Positions 22,493-62,839 of a DNA stretch of 64,000 bases are shown here, one piece after another. This stretch comes from Linepithema humile (Eukaryota > Arthropoda > Insecta > Hymenoptera > Formicidae). Every line of letters begins with the position of its first letter. The stretch's first letter is position 1. The position numbers were made by a program, and so were the translations under genes. The DNA lies in NCBI RefSeq assembly GCF_040581485.1, contig NC_090134.1:14747501-14811500 (forward strand), in the 5' to 3' direction. The notes beneath the pieces were generated by a model. That model was not told the origin of the DNA. It made no database searches and saw only the letters and a list, made by a program, of their open reading frames with translations.

Positions 22493-23189
22493 TGAACTTG
22501 AAATGCTTGCGGTTGTAAAATTAATCGAACGTTTCCACATTTATTTGTATGGATTGCAATTCACAGTCGTGACTGACTGTCACGCTCTAGTTTACGCAGT
22601 AAACAAAGCCCATTTAAACCCCCGTATTGCGCGCTGGACATTAAGACTTCAAAATTATAAATTTCGAGTTTCACATAGATCAGGACACAAAATGTGCCAT
22701 GTAGATGCATTAAGCCGCGTCGCGTGCTATGTTGAAAACTTACCTCTTGAAAGACAATTAGAGTTTAAGCAACTGCAAGATTGCAGACTTAAAGAAATAG
22801 CGGAAAAATTAGAATTAGAGGAAAGCGATAAATTCGAATTAATCGATGGCTTAATCTTTAAAAAGGGGCCAGACAAACCGCGTTTTGTCGTCCCAGAATC
22901 AATGATTCGGAAAATTATTTGGGTCTACCATGATGAGCAAGCTCACTGTGGGACAGAAAAAACCTTTGAAGGTATTAGCGCCAATTACTGGTTTCCTTCG
23001 CTACGTAAAAGAGTACGTAATTACATAGACAACTGTTTAGATTGTTTGATTGCAAATTCTTCAGTTAATTCTCGAGAAGGGGAGTTACAGTTAGTCGACA
23101 ATCCCAATAGACCTATGCAAATTTTGCATTGTGACCATTTCGGTCCGCTCACTGAATCCTTTAATGGGTTCAAGCCAGATAATGACTAA
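22493..23189 (+). pseudogene. Ty3/gypsy pol fragment (RNase H end plus integrase zinc finger)
   Basis: About 228 codons in one open frame. The start is the RNase H C-terminal part ('QFTVVTDCHALVYAVNKAH', 'RSGHKMCHVDALSR'), followed by a spacer and the integrase HHCC finger ('VYHDEQAHCGTEKTFEGI', 'YIDNCLDCLIAN') and the first core Asp in 'ILHCDHFGPL'. It is truncated on both sides: protease, RT and the rest of integrase are missing. It is inserted in the hAT element. Confidence 0.9.
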
Positions 23190-23536
23190 TATTTACTTAT
23201 TATTTATAGTATGTAAGTTTGGTTTATATTTACGCAATTAGTCTATAAGTTCTACGTTTTGCAATTTGTATTATCTAATGTTAAGTTTTTGCGACACTGT
23301 CTATCTGCGATATTAACCAAAGTATTTTGTTTTATTTAAGGAAAATGTGATATAAACACATCGAGTTAATTATCAATGCTCAGCGGAAAGATCGAAAGTT
23401 TATTTTGTGATAATTAATAAGTTACAGCATATGTATACCCATATTTTGTTGTTAGAAAAGCTTTTGTTGTATTTTAAATATTGTATTTCATTAGTATTAC
23501 ACATTCGGGTCAAATGCAATTACAGGCTGGCCGAGC

Positions 23537-23872
23537 TGTAAGAGGCTAGTCACTAGAGTGTTGTGTTCCCGGTCAATCTGAAGCGTGAATGTCAGCCTTG
23601 AGTCGTCATTGGCTACTTGGGTTTCCCCAGACCAATCCAGTGGGTTCCCGCCAACGGCAATAATTCTGTGTTCTCATTGGCTCACGTGATCGAGCTAAGG
23701 TGATGTGAGTTGGGCTGCATGAGCGTGACTTCGGACAAGAGAGTCTGAGTTGAACCGTCCAAGCGTTAACATGCGTTGCGCCTTGATATTGTATTTTACG
23801 GTGTATTTTACCGAGTAATAAATTCTGTTCTTTTCATCCTGACATTAATCTAAATTAACTATACACCTTACA
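23537..23872 (+). repeat. Probable solo 3' LTR of the gypsy fragment
   Basis: Bounded by TGTAAGAGG and CACCTTACA (imperfect inverted ends of LTR type), 336 bp, GC-richer than its surroundings, with TATTTTA and an AATAAA at about 23,818. It lies about 350 bp after the pol fragment. Without a second copy the boundaries are inferred. Confidence 0.45.
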
Positions 23873-24516
23873 GTTCATTTTACCCCAGGCTCACTTATAC
23901 ATGCAATAAAAGCAAAAATGTCAAACAATATAGTAATTATGCAAATTTTATTGTAATTACTAATATAATAAAACATTCTATTCAAATTTTATTTGAAAAA
24001 TTATTATTATTATAGTTATAAAAAGCATGATTTACAAAGCTAATAATTATTATTGCTAAATTTATTCAGATTTTATTTATTCGATTTTTTGTTCTATTTC
24101 TTTAAAATGATTTCCAATTAGTATTATTCTGTAACTTTTTTATTTTATACTTAATTTTTATTGTAAATAATAATATTATAATAATTAATAATAATATAAT
24201 AATAATTTAATTATAAATAATAAACACGAGAATAAAAAACAATATACGATTTTTTCTTCAAACAATAACAAATAAATATGTGATATGTTCACATATAAGT
24301 TACAAATATTTTTTTATCATCTCCTGAACAAATGAACAAAATACGAACTGAACGTTATTCACATTTATATTTGCATTTATTTTATAGTTTTCATATATTC
24401 TAAAAATTATATATAAGAACGAAAATTTGCATTCGTTTTTTCATTCAAGATTTCTTTGATCTATATCCGTTTAAAAAAAAAGAAAACTATATTTGATTAT
24501 AATATTTCAGACTACT

Positions 24517-24632
24517 CAGGGAGAACAACTGGTCTAAGAAACGTCTAATAGACGTCGATAGACGTCTATTAGACGTCTATTAGATGTCTATAGACGTCTA
24601 TTAGACGTTTCTTAGACCTGTTGTTCTTTCTG
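24517..24632. mobile_element. Fold-back made of GACGTCTATTA repeats
   Basis: Arms CAGGGAGAACAACTGGTCTA and GACCTGTTGTTCTTTCTG enclose six copies of an ATAGACGTCTAT-like self-complementary unit. A half copy lies at 62,334-62,402. Confidence 0.7.
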
Positions 24633-27140
24633 GGTATAAAATAAAAAATCCTCAAGAAAATATCAATACAAAATATAGTGATGTCGGTCTATGAAATACT
24701 TTAACTAAGGATGATATTTTATTTTGGGTTAAAAAAGGACCTGCTGATTGCCAAAACTGGCAGGATTCATTTGAAAAATCCAAACAGATATATAAAAATT
24801 AAGCAAGATATTGCTCTCGAGGACTTTTCTATTCCACAAAAATTAATGGCGAAAAATATAGTCGAGAATGGTTAGTGTATTCTCCATCAACTGGATGTGT
24901 TTATTGTTTTGTATGCAAGCTTTTTTCAAATTCAAACTGCACCTTAGCCAATAATGGCTTTAATGATTGGCGGAACTCCATTGTAATTAAACAACATGAG
25001 AATTTAAATTGTCATAGAGCAGCTTTACTCATATTTAACAAGGAAAAGTGAATCTACTTTAAATATAAAATTAGAAAAACAAATTATGAAAGAACAAAAA
25101 TATTGGAGGCAAGTGCTTCAACGTATTGTTGCAGTCGTATCTACGTTGGCAGAACGAGGATTGCCATTTCGGGGCACTGAAGAAAAATTTGATTCACCTC
25201 AAAATGGAAATTTTCTCGGATTATTAGAATTAATTGCTCAATTTGATCCATTTCTCGCTGATCATATAAGCTGTTATGGGAATTCTGGAAAGCCATCATA
25301 TTTATCTTAAAACAATATGTAATGAAATTATTGATTTAATGGCTGAAAAAGTAAGAAACTCTATTTTTGAAGATTTAAAAAAAGCAGAATATTTTAGTTT
25401 ATCTGTTGATTCCACACCTGATTACTCACATATTGATCAATTAACTGTTATTGTAAGATATGTATCTTCTCATGATGGTTATCCCGTCGAACGATTTTTA
25501 ACATTTATACCAATAGAAAACCATTCTGGAGAAAATTTGGCCAATTTGATATTTAATTATATTATAAATGAGTGTAAAATTGATTTTAACAAATGTAGAG
25601 GACAATCCTATGATAACGCGGCCAATATGTCAGGAAGATATAAGGGTATGCAACAAAAAATTTTAGAAAAATATAAATATGCTGTATATATTCCTTGTGC
25701 TGGACATTCGTTAAATTTAGTTGAACGCGCTGCAGTTAATTGTTGTATAGATGCAGTAAACTTTTTTGCAATTTTGCAACAAATATACATATTTTTTTCT
25801 GCTTTGACAAAACGATGGTCTATTTGAAAATCGAGTTTGGGATCCAATTCTGAAATTTCAAAATGTCTTTCTGATACAAGATGGGAAGCAAATGTTAAGG
25901 CTACAAAAACAGTTTTAAAAAATTACGATTTAATTATTGATGCTTTGAAAACATTTCAAGATAATGAATATGAAAATGGCGAAACTAAAAGAAAAGCATC
26001 TATTATTCACGAGAAAATGGAAGAACTTGAATTTATGTTTATGCTTATATTATATAATAATATATTAGAAGAGTTTCAAAAAACCAGCAAAATATTACAA
26101 GATCCTCAAACATCATTAAATATATGTTCAAAAATGTATGCATATTTATCAGAGTTTATAAAAAAAAGCAGAAATAATTTCGATAAATTTGAACAAAATG
26201 CAAAAGAAAAATTACAAGATGACATAGATTATAAGAACGTAAAGAAAAGAAGAAGATTTAGAAAAGTACAAATTAATGATGGAAGTGCACTCGATATTGA
26301 TGATCTTTCTCCTAGAGATCGATTCCGAATAAAATCTTTTATCCCTATTATGGACGCTTTAGAAACCAATATACAGAAAAGAGCTGAAGTGTATGAAAAT
26401 ATTTCAAACAAATTTTCATTTCTTCTAAATTTTGATCTAAAAGACAACTTGACAGAAACTGACAAATTGACAGAAAATGTAAAAGTATTAGTAAATAATT
26501 ACCCTGATGATATAGATAAAAATTTATGCGAAGAGATAAAACATTTTCACTTATATATAAAAAAAAATTATTTTGAAATAAAAGACTATACTTTTCAAAG
26601 TTTATATAATATAATAATAAAAGATAATGTGCAGTCAGTTTTTCCAAATATATTTCGAATTTTTCTAACTTTAATGATAAGTAATTGCTCTGGAGAAAGA
26701 CCATTTAGCAAACTAAAAAGAGTAAAAAATGAATGTCGTGCAAGCATGCTGCAAAGAAAACTATATTCTTTGAGTATTTTATATATAGAGAGTGATAAAC
26801 TGAGAACTTTGTCATTTCAAGATATTGTAACAGACTTCGCAATAAGAAAAGCACGAAAACGAATGTTTTAAATAAAATTGGATCTCGATATTGTATATTA
26901 TTCATTTGTAATGTAAGTTATAATAAATGCGGACATATATATATACACACATAGGTATGTATATTGTTGTATATTATGTTTTGTTATTTCTATAAGTCCG
27001 CTGCAATAGGTTTTTTTTTTTGGTCGCTCAAACTATCGCAAAAATTAAATTTTCAAGAAATATGGGGGCCTCCTTAAAATCATAGTATAGGGGCCACAAA
27101 ATCGTACATCCAATCCTGCGTGCATCAAGCATTGAGTTCT

Positions 27141-27778
27141 GGTTGCGTTCCGTTTCGCACATTATGTGCACGAATTACATAGAAAACGTTTCGTTTCACT
27201 CAATGCGCGCATGAACAGCGCTTAGAATTCCCTAGATCCCCACCACCTGCAGCGCATAATACACGCATCAGCTACCTCAAGTTTGAGTTGCAGCAGCTTA
27301 TGCGTTCCATGCGATTGCGTAATTGCATATGGCGATTGATAGCGATATTGTAAAAAGTGTCAAAATAGGAAGAGTCATAATGGAAGAGTCATTGATGATT
27401 CACTACTATTACTGTCACTCATTTCATCAATTAAAAACATTGTCACATTGATAGCGCAATTTATTGTGGAATCCATTTTGGGCCGGTATTCATAGTCCGT
27501 TCTTATATTCAAGATCGTCTTAAGCACGAACTTATATTCGCTCTCTTCGTCAGACACAATCTATGTTTGACGAAGAGAGCGAATATAAGTCCGTGCTTAA
27601 GACGATTTTGAATATAAGAAGGGACTATGAATACCGCCCTTGATTTTCCGCTTCTAATGCGTTCAATATCGTTCCGTTTCAAAGCATGTATCATGCGCAT
27701 GATGAAACGAAACGCAGCCAATGCGCTAAGCATTAGCGATGCGAACGATGTGTGCTATGCGCAAAACGGAACGCAACC
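27141..27778. mobile_element. TIR element D with nested MITE
   Basis: Termini GGTTGCGTTCCGTTTCGCAC and GCGCAAAACGGAACGCAACC. A MITE of family C sits at 27,480-27,639. It starts 15 bp after the hAT target duplication. No ORF. Confidence 0.6.
27480..27639. mobile_element. MITE family C, copy 1
   Basis: About 75-bp inverted arms, termini GGGCCGGTATTCATAGTCCG, containing ATCGTCTTAAGCACG. The second copy is at 29,807-29,964. TTG on both sides. Confidence 0.8.
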
Positions 27779-28165
27779 TCTATAACATACTAGAGACCCT
27801 AAAAAAAGAGACTTGCCAACTCGTCACGTGACTGTTAGTGGACTCTGATTGGCTGGTGTATGGATCACACATTTGTGCCCCGTGTGCACCATAAAGCTAC
27901 ACTGAACTACACTATAACCTATTTTGATGAAGTGTGTGATGTGGTTACGTAATGATTAATGATGATTATATACGGATATATATTTTTAAACATCTATTGT
28001 TGATAAATTAATTATCTTATCTAAGTAAAATTATGAGAAAGAGCAATATATATTGTTATAAAAAAGCTTTCAATTGATAAATTTAGACGCTTTATAGTAA
28101 ACAAGTAGTATGAAAGTTAGAGATCTATTTCATTAATAATATAATTCTTATCATAGATTTGGATC

Positions 28166-28633
28166 TTATATTTGCAATGTCATATACATCTGCTGCGCAT
28201 CGAGGTGCTTCAATAAATCCGGTGAAGGATATGCATTAGTGCAATTCCCTAAAGAAGACCAATATAAAAAAACATTCCTTGCTTGCGATTTGTTGTAAGA
28301 ATTGTCAGAGGGACAACGACAGAAGCGTGATGATATTGCATCTTTTTTTATTTCTTTCCGGCGATCCACTACCAAAAAATCGGATGGTTCAAAGTGTACC
28401 TGAAAATGGAGAAACACTTTTAAAACTATTTTTATTTGATTTTGCATAACATTCTTATGATGTACACTCACTTCACACAATCTAAGATTTTCCAGAAAAC
28501 GTTTTGACGCATTCTCGCCCCAAACAGCATCTGACCATGCTTTTTGATATTGGTCTTCTTTAGGGAATCGCACTAATGCATATCCTTCACCGGATTTATT
28601 GAAGCACCTCGATGCGCAGCAGATGTATGGCAT
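28166..28633 (-). pseudogene. THAP zinc-finger exons in fold-back 1
   Basis: Minus strand. Exon 28,472-28,633 encodes 'MPYICCASRCFNKSGEGYAL', then the invariant Trp ('KAWSDAVWGE') and ends '...LRLCE' at a GTGAGT donor. A 71-bp intron ends in TTTTCAG; the next exon from 28,399 gives 'VHFEPSDFLVVDRRKEIKKD', completing the C2CH pattern (C..C..C..H). This is a DNA-binding THAP domain. It runs out about 50 residues later without a transposase catalytic domain. Likely a P-element remnant or captured host exon. Confidence 0.75.
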
Positions 28634-28970
28634 TGCAAAATATAAGATCCAAATCTATGATAAGAATTATATTATTAATGAAATAGATCTTTAACTTTCA
28701 TACTACTTATTTACTATAAAGCGTCTAAATTTATCAATTGAAAGCTTTTTTATAACAATATATATTGTTTTTTCTCATAATTTTACTTAGATAAGATAAT
28801 TAACTTACCAACAATAGATGTTTAAAAATATATATCCGTATATAATCATCACTAATCATTACGTACGTAACCACATCACACTTCATCAAAATAGGTTATA
28901 GTGTAGTTCAGTGTAGCTTTATGGTGCACACGGGGCACAAATGTGCGATCCATACACCAGCCAATCAGAG

Positions 28971-29111
28971 GGCTTGTTCGTTTTAGCTACACTGGGGCTG
29001 CTCTGGGTCTGCTCTACACAGGATAATACAGGACAGATAAATAGTTTGTCCTGTATTATCTTGTTTAGAGCAGACCCAGAGCTGCCCCAGTGCAGCTAAA
29101 ACGAACAAGCC
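28971..29111. mobile_element. MITE nested in right arm of fold-back 1
   Basis: Arms GGCTTGTTCGTTTTAGCT and complement, with GGGTCTGCTCTA and GTCCTGTATTATC internal inverted repeats. The left arm of the fold-back gives the empty site (ATCAGAGTCCAC); CAGAG/CAGAA flank the insertion. Confidence 0.8.
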
Positions 29112-29168
29112 CAGAATCCACTAACAGTCACGTGACGAGTTGGCGAGTCTCTTTTTTTAGGGTCTCTA

Positions 29169-29352
29169 AGTAGCATGCATTTATCGTCTGTTGTGTCGGC
29201 TCGGTGGAAGGGAGACGTTCGCTCTCTTCCATTGGTTGAACGGTCGAGCTCACACGGATACGTGACGTAGCGCTTCTGTAAGGTTGTGAGGCAGCGGAGC
29301 CGGGACCGCTGTGGGAAAGATCGCATCACTGGTGACGACAGTGAGGCTTACC
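29169..29352. repeat. GC-richer repeat fragment shared with 32,275-32,345
   Basis: The stretch about 29,178-29,262 is an inverted match to sequence around both ends of the second THAP fold-back (31,034-31,049 and 32,275-32,345: GTCTCCCTTCCACCGAGCCG). It ends with GCATCACTGG, a hAT-like terminus. So a common unidentified repeat was the target. Confidence 0.5.
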
Positions 29353-29375
29353 CAAAGATGTCTATACTAGTACTA

Positions 29376-29638
29376 AGGCACTAGATATGTAGGTATTCTC
29401 ATCCGCCATTTTGGTTCCTACTAGATGGAGAATTATAGCGTATATAGTATAGTATAGCGTACATGTGTAACACGTCAATTATTAAAAATGATTCAGGACT
29501 TTTTTCGACTCATTTTTTGGCAAGGAATAACGCTATGTACTTAGTGGGCAGTCTTTAAGTGTCACCCTGTATACGCTATAATTCTCCATCTAATAGGAAC
29601 CAAAATGGCGGATGAGAATACCTACATATCTAGTGCCT
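29376..29638. mobile_element. MITE B, 9-11-bp target duplication (Mutator-like)
   Basis: Termini AGGCACTAGATATGTAGGTA and complement with arms of about 65 bp. TACTAGTACTA occurs at 29,365-29,375 and 29,639-29,649, once only at the empty site in copy 1 (18,647-18,657). Because the unit is internally repetitive the real duplication may be 9, 10 or 11 bp. The core has a second inverted repeat TATACGCTATAATTCTCCAT. Confidence 0.8.
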
Positions 29639-29806
29639 TACTAGTACTAGATCGCTAACTTCGTCAAAAAAGCTGAGGCCGGCAGGATTTCCGATTTCGG
29701 CCATGACACCCTACAACAAAATGGCGACAATGCGTGTGTATGTGTATATCTGTACGTGCGTATGCACATGTGATACCCGGCGTGGTGATACAAATTGATA
29801 ATATTG

Positions 29807-29964
29807 GGCGGTATTCATAGTCCGTTCTTATATTCAAAATCGTCTTAAGCACGGACTTATATTTGCTCTCTTTGTCAGACACAATCTATGTGTGACGAAG
29901 AGAGCGAATATAAGTTCGTGCTTAAGACGATCTTGAATAAAAGAACGGACTATGAATACCGGCC
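29807..29964. mobile_element. MITE family C, copy 2
   Basis: Same inverted arms as 27,480-27,639. ATTG on both sides, with the empty site GATAATATTGTAAAA at 18,808 in the other element A copy. Confidence 0.85.
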
Positions 29965-30137
29965 ATTGTAAAAATTCTTGAATGATGCCGAGCAGTTGTT
30001 GAGCAGTTGTTGAGCAGTTGTTGAGCGGCCATTTTGTTGTAGGGTGTCATGGCCGAAACCGAAAATTCTGCCAGCCTCAGTTTTTCCATACGTCAAAGCC
30101 TAAAGTTAGCGATCTAGTACTAGTATAGACATCTGTG

Positions 30138-30551
30138 TTTCTGGCAGCACTGCTCTGTCCCCACTTGCACTATTTCAATTCAGTTCAGTGCAGTGTGAAC
30201 TCAATGCAGCAATAAAGAACAAACCTTCAGTCGCACATGCGAAAAACTGGGCAGTATAGCGTGGATTAGTGGAAGTTGCTTCAGGGGAATGAATGGGAAG
30301 TTGCCTGAAAGTCTAATAAATGTTTCAGAAATCTCAGGAATTTCAACGTGGTATAGTTTATAGGACCTAGAAAGTTTGTGCCGAATAGCTATGTTTAAGC
30401 TGAAGACATTGTACTATTAAAATAAAAAAGTAGAGCGTTCAGTGAAGTGAACACAGTGGTTATAATATATACATATTTTCACGCGGTCATACAATCTCAG
30501 CAAACTCATTTCAATTACTCCAATCACTCCAATTCAATTAAGAAAACAAAT
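30138..30551. promoter_or_regulatory. 5' flank of the FBXW4-like gene with half MITE
   Basis: Begins with a right half of a GGTTTGTTC-family MITE (to 30,225). The following 320 bp are presumably promoter and 5' UTR, since the first in-frame ATG of the F-box exon is at 30,552. No core promoter element stands out. Confidence 0.35.
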
Positions 30552-59854
<29,303 letters not shown>

Positions 59855-60219
59855 ATGTAGGAGTATAAAGCTCCTTAATTTTTCGATGCTCCTTAATTTT
59901 TCGACGCCTACATAAACCTAATCAAAAAACTATTTCTTGTTTTAGCAGTAAATGATTCTAGAGGTGGAAATACCCTTCGGAAAATCAGATTTTCTTTTAA
60001 GAGTGTTTCCATCCCTAGAATCAGTTTTTAGTCAAAACAAAAAAATAGCTTTTTGATTAGATTCATATGTATTATATTTCGGGAATTGCGGGAAATTCAA
60101 AGTACGTAAAAAGGATGCAAGGATTAATAAAATTAATTAGACTGGAATCATTTATTTCCCCTTTTTTATATTTCCTCGATTCGCAGCCTTCCACAAAACA
60201 ATATAACATCATTGTTATA
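59855..60219. repeat. Intronic or 3' flank with a small MITE (59,918-60,060)
   Basis: MITE arms CTAATCAAAAAACTATTTCT and AGCTTTTTGATTAG with inner GATTCTAGAGGTGGA/TCCATCCCTAGAATC. Before it is a short tandem GCTCCTTAATTTTTCGA repeat. Confidence 0.6.
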
Positions 60220-62265
60220 CAGGGTGACCCATTTTAATCGATCATCCCAAATATTTCCGTTCCCTTGCATTTTACAAGAAAATGTTTCAGACAAATGTTG
60301 TATGGTTTCAAGGGGGCCATAAAATGATTTCATTAGTTTGACCTTGGATAGTCGTTTAAAGGTCACACAAAGGTCACCTTCAATTTCTTAAATTGAAACC
60401 TCCATTTTTCATTGCATATTCTTATAGTTTATTTTGAGAGCTTTCCAAAACACTATAATAAAGTTATTTTTCATTAAGTATTTGTTGCGTTATGAGGTTT
60501 AAAGTTACGATACTGCCTTTATCATATACTGCCTGGCATTAGCGTTATCCGAGATAGTCTGCGAGCGGATAGTCTGCCATATCATAGACCTTCTTAAAAA
60601 AACTTTCTACGTATTGAGAAAAATGCTATGGTCAAGAGAAATCAGACGTGGTTTGACTTAAAGAATATTTTTCCAAATTACTAGTCGAGTCTTTTTGTGT
60701 GACCAAACATTTTTAGAGGTCATATTGATTTCTCTTGATACCATAGCATTTTTCTCAATACGTAGAAAGTTTTTTTAAGAAGGTCTGTGATATGGCAGAC
60801 TATCCGCCACATAAATTTGTTGATATGATACGTATTATAGGTGAGACTAGAGGCAATTATAAAGCTGCGGAAAGATTATATGCTGAGAGATTTCCTGATA
60901 GACAACATCCAACGCGAGTGACAATAAAACTTGTGGTTCATAGAGCTGAAAGAGGTGATTTAAAGAGAAAACGTCAAAAGACTGGAGCTGACGAAGTGAA
61001 AACGCTGGTAACTGTTGCTGCTATCCATATGGATCCGCATACTTCCACGAGAAAAATTCAACATTAACATGGTGTACCACAATCAACTGCAAATCGCATT
61101 TTGCGAAATTATAAATTACATCCGTATCATATTACTTTGACTAGAGCATTGAAAAACGAGGATTTTATCCGTCGTATAAGATTTTGTAATTGGGCTGAAA
61201 ATCAAATAACGAGATCCGTTATTCTTTCGTTATATGCTTTTTTCTGATGAAGCCACATTTAGTAAGAGTGGAGGCGTCAACAGACATAACTGCCATTATT
61301 ATTCTGAAGGAAATCCACATTGGCAACGGAATGAAGAATTACAATGGCAATGGTCTATTAATGTGTGGTTATTAATGTCTGATATAGTAGGAGATTATGT
61401 TATTGGTCCATATTTCTTTCGACAAACCTTAATGCGCAAAGTTATTTATTTTTTTTACAAAATCAGTTATCGATTCTTTTAGAGAATGTTGATCTTCAGA
61501 CACGTAATCAAATATGGTTTGTGCAAGACGGAGCGCCCGCTCACAGAGCACGTGACGTCAGGGACTATTTAAATAATGTATTCGGAAGACAATGGATTGG
61601 TTTAGGTAGTCAAACTCAGGAGTAGCCTCCTAGATCTCCGGATTTGACGTCATTGGATTTTTTTCTCTGAGGATATGTTAAAGAAAAAGTGTACGAGACT
61701 GAGCCGACGACTATTGAAAATATGCAACAACGTATTCGTAACGTGTTCAGAAGCATAACACCAACTGTTCTTAATAGAGTGCGTAACAATTTTCATAAAA
61801 GATTGCGTTTATGTATCCAACAAGGTGGACGTGTTTTCGAACACCTTCAATAAAATACTTAATTATTTTTAAATACGCGCGCGCGCACACACACACACAC
61901 ACACACAAGAGATGTAAATCTGACCGTGCAACCTCCACGTGGTACATCTCGGATAACGCTAATGCCAGCAGTATCGTAACTTTTAAACCTCATAACGCGA
62001 CAAATACTTAATGGAAAATAACTTTATTATAGTGTTTTGGAAAGCTCTCAAAATAAGCTATAAGAATATGTAATGAAAAATGGAGGTTTTAATTTAAGAA
62101 ATTGAAGGTGACCTTCGTGTGACCTTTAAACGACTATCCAAGGTCAAATCAATGAAATCATTTTATGGCCCCCTTAAAACCATACAACATTTGTCTGAAA
62201 CATTTTCTTGTAAAATGCAAGAGAACGGAAATATTTGGGGTGATAGATTAAAATGGGTCACCCTG
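60220..62265 (+). mobile_element. IS630/Tc1-mariner-like DD37D element, copy 2
   Basis: Same termini CAGGGTGACCCATTTTAATC flanked by TA; 2,046 bp; opposite orientation to copy 1. It lacks the LINE, so it serves as the empty-site control. A (CG)n(CA)n run is at 61,876-61,908. Confidence 0.9.
60792..61870 (+). pseudogene. IS630-like transposase, copy 2 (multiple stops)
   Basis: 'MADYPPHKFVDMIRIIGETR' start, then 'RQKTGADEVKTLVTVAAI'; stop in place of Gln/His at about 61,064; catalytic part with 'LFSDEATFSKSGGVNRH', 'QDGAPAHRARDVRDYLN' and 'RSPDLTSLDFFL' but TAG and TGA where copy 1 has Trp, plus frameshifts near 61,380-61,480. Confidence 0.88.
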
Positions 62266-62333
62266 TATATTTAAATTATTGTCAAAGATTCAAGCCAATA
62301 TCATGCACTAAACACCACGCACTTTTGATACGC

Positions 62334-62402
62334 ATAGACGTCTATAGACGTCTATTAGATGTCTATTAGACATTTTTTCGACCTGGTGTTCTTTCTGGGT
62401 AT
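62334..62402. repeat. Half copy of the GACGTCTATTA fold-back
   Basis: Matches the right half of 24,517-24,632, ending TGTTCTTTCTGGGTATA. The left half is missing. Confidence 0.65.
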
Positions 62403-62483
62403 AGAATGGATTAGTTATTCCCGGCCCCGTTGCCATACGATGTCGCCACAGATCTTGACTATCAATGTGAAGTTGGCTCTAGC

Positions 62484-62831
62484 CAGTGTTCCGATTAGGG
62501 ACCGGTTGTATGCGCATGTGCAGCTCTGCGCATGTGCGGTAATGGAGATCCAGTGCCGTTATATGTTGTGTGTTGACCGTATGGTGGAACGTTTTGACAT
62601 GAGGAGGTTAGGTGACTACAAATAAGATAAGATTTATTTATTTATAAGCATGGAATCTACGGAGCCAGCAGCTAAAAAACCAAGAAGTAGAAAATTTCAA
62701 TCAATTAAAAAAAATTTTGAAATATTTTAAATGTAGGGGGGTAACGGTGCCTTGTTTAACTTGTATGAGACACTGTACTGACGCCGTATTGCCACACATG
62801 CGCATACAACCGGTCCCTAATCGGAACACTC
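62484..62831. mobile_element. 348-bp hAT-type MITE with 8-bp duplication GCTCTAGC
   Basis: Termini CAGTGTTCCGATTAGGGACC and complement, 36 bp near-perfect. Exact GCTCTAGC at 62,476-62,483 and 62,832-62,839. A short start ORF at 62,650 ('MESTEPAAKKPRSRKFQSIK') looks like a hAT transposase N-terminus, so this may be an internal deletion of an autonomous element. Confidence 0.85.
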
Positions 62832-62839
62832 GCTCTAGC

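Larger units (their letters stand above)
21511..26871 (+). pseudogene. Broken hAT transposase (TTF zinc finger, DUF4371, hAT dimerisation)
   Basis: Pieces in order: an N-terminal basic start at about 21,511; a TTF-type zinc-finger region at about 24,870-25,050 ('VYCFVCKLFSNSNC', 'HENLNCHRAAL'); a first RNase-H-like part at 25,086-25,310; DUF4371 part at 25,276-25,827 with 'YFSLSVDSTPDYSHIDQ' and 'GQSYDNAANMSGRYKGMQ' and 'IPCAGHSLNLV' (the DDE-type catalytic neighbourhood); and the C-terminal part to 26,871 with 'SGERPFSKLKRVKN', the hAT dimerisation motif. In-frame stops near 24,800 and 25,050, frameshifts near 25,290 and 25,825, and the inserted elements make it inactive. Confidence 0.85.
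20952..27118 (+). mobile_element. 6.2-kb hAT transposon (ZMYM1/DUF4371 type), itself nested with other elements
   Basis: Left end CAGTGCCGAATCTACACATA, right end ...ATCCAATCCTG; CAG...CTG termini are the hAT signature. Flanks CGTGCACC (20,944-20,951) and CGTGCATC (27,119-27,126) make an 8-bp duplication with one change. The N-terminal start of the transposase ('MKRSFASRYQKRKKKK') lies at about 21,511 and the rest at 24,740-26,871; the gap is filled by element X (21,761-22,400), a gypsy fragment (22,493-23,872) and a fold-back (24,517-24,632). Removing these gives roughly a 4-kb element. Confidence 0.85.
27791..29168. mobile_element. Fold-back element 1 with THAP-domain ORF (P-element-like)
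   Basis: Near-perfect inverted arms of about 480 bp (left 27,791-28,267; right about 28,550-29,168 after removing the nested MITE at 28,971-29,111). Termini TAGAGACCCTAAAAAAAGAG. The arms run into the first coding exon of a THAP-domain protein, so that exon's start is present in both orientations, while the rest lies once in the loop. THAP finger plus long palindrome suggests descent from a P-family transposon. Target duplication not clear. Confidence 0.75.
29353..30137. mobile_element. Element A copy 2, with two nested MITEs
   Basis: Same termini and internal GCAGTTGTTGAG repeats (three units) as 18,635-19,941 but without the 938-bp insertion; instead it carries MITE B (29,376-29,638) in its left terminus and MITE C (29,807-29,964) in its core. 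Confidence 0.8.
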
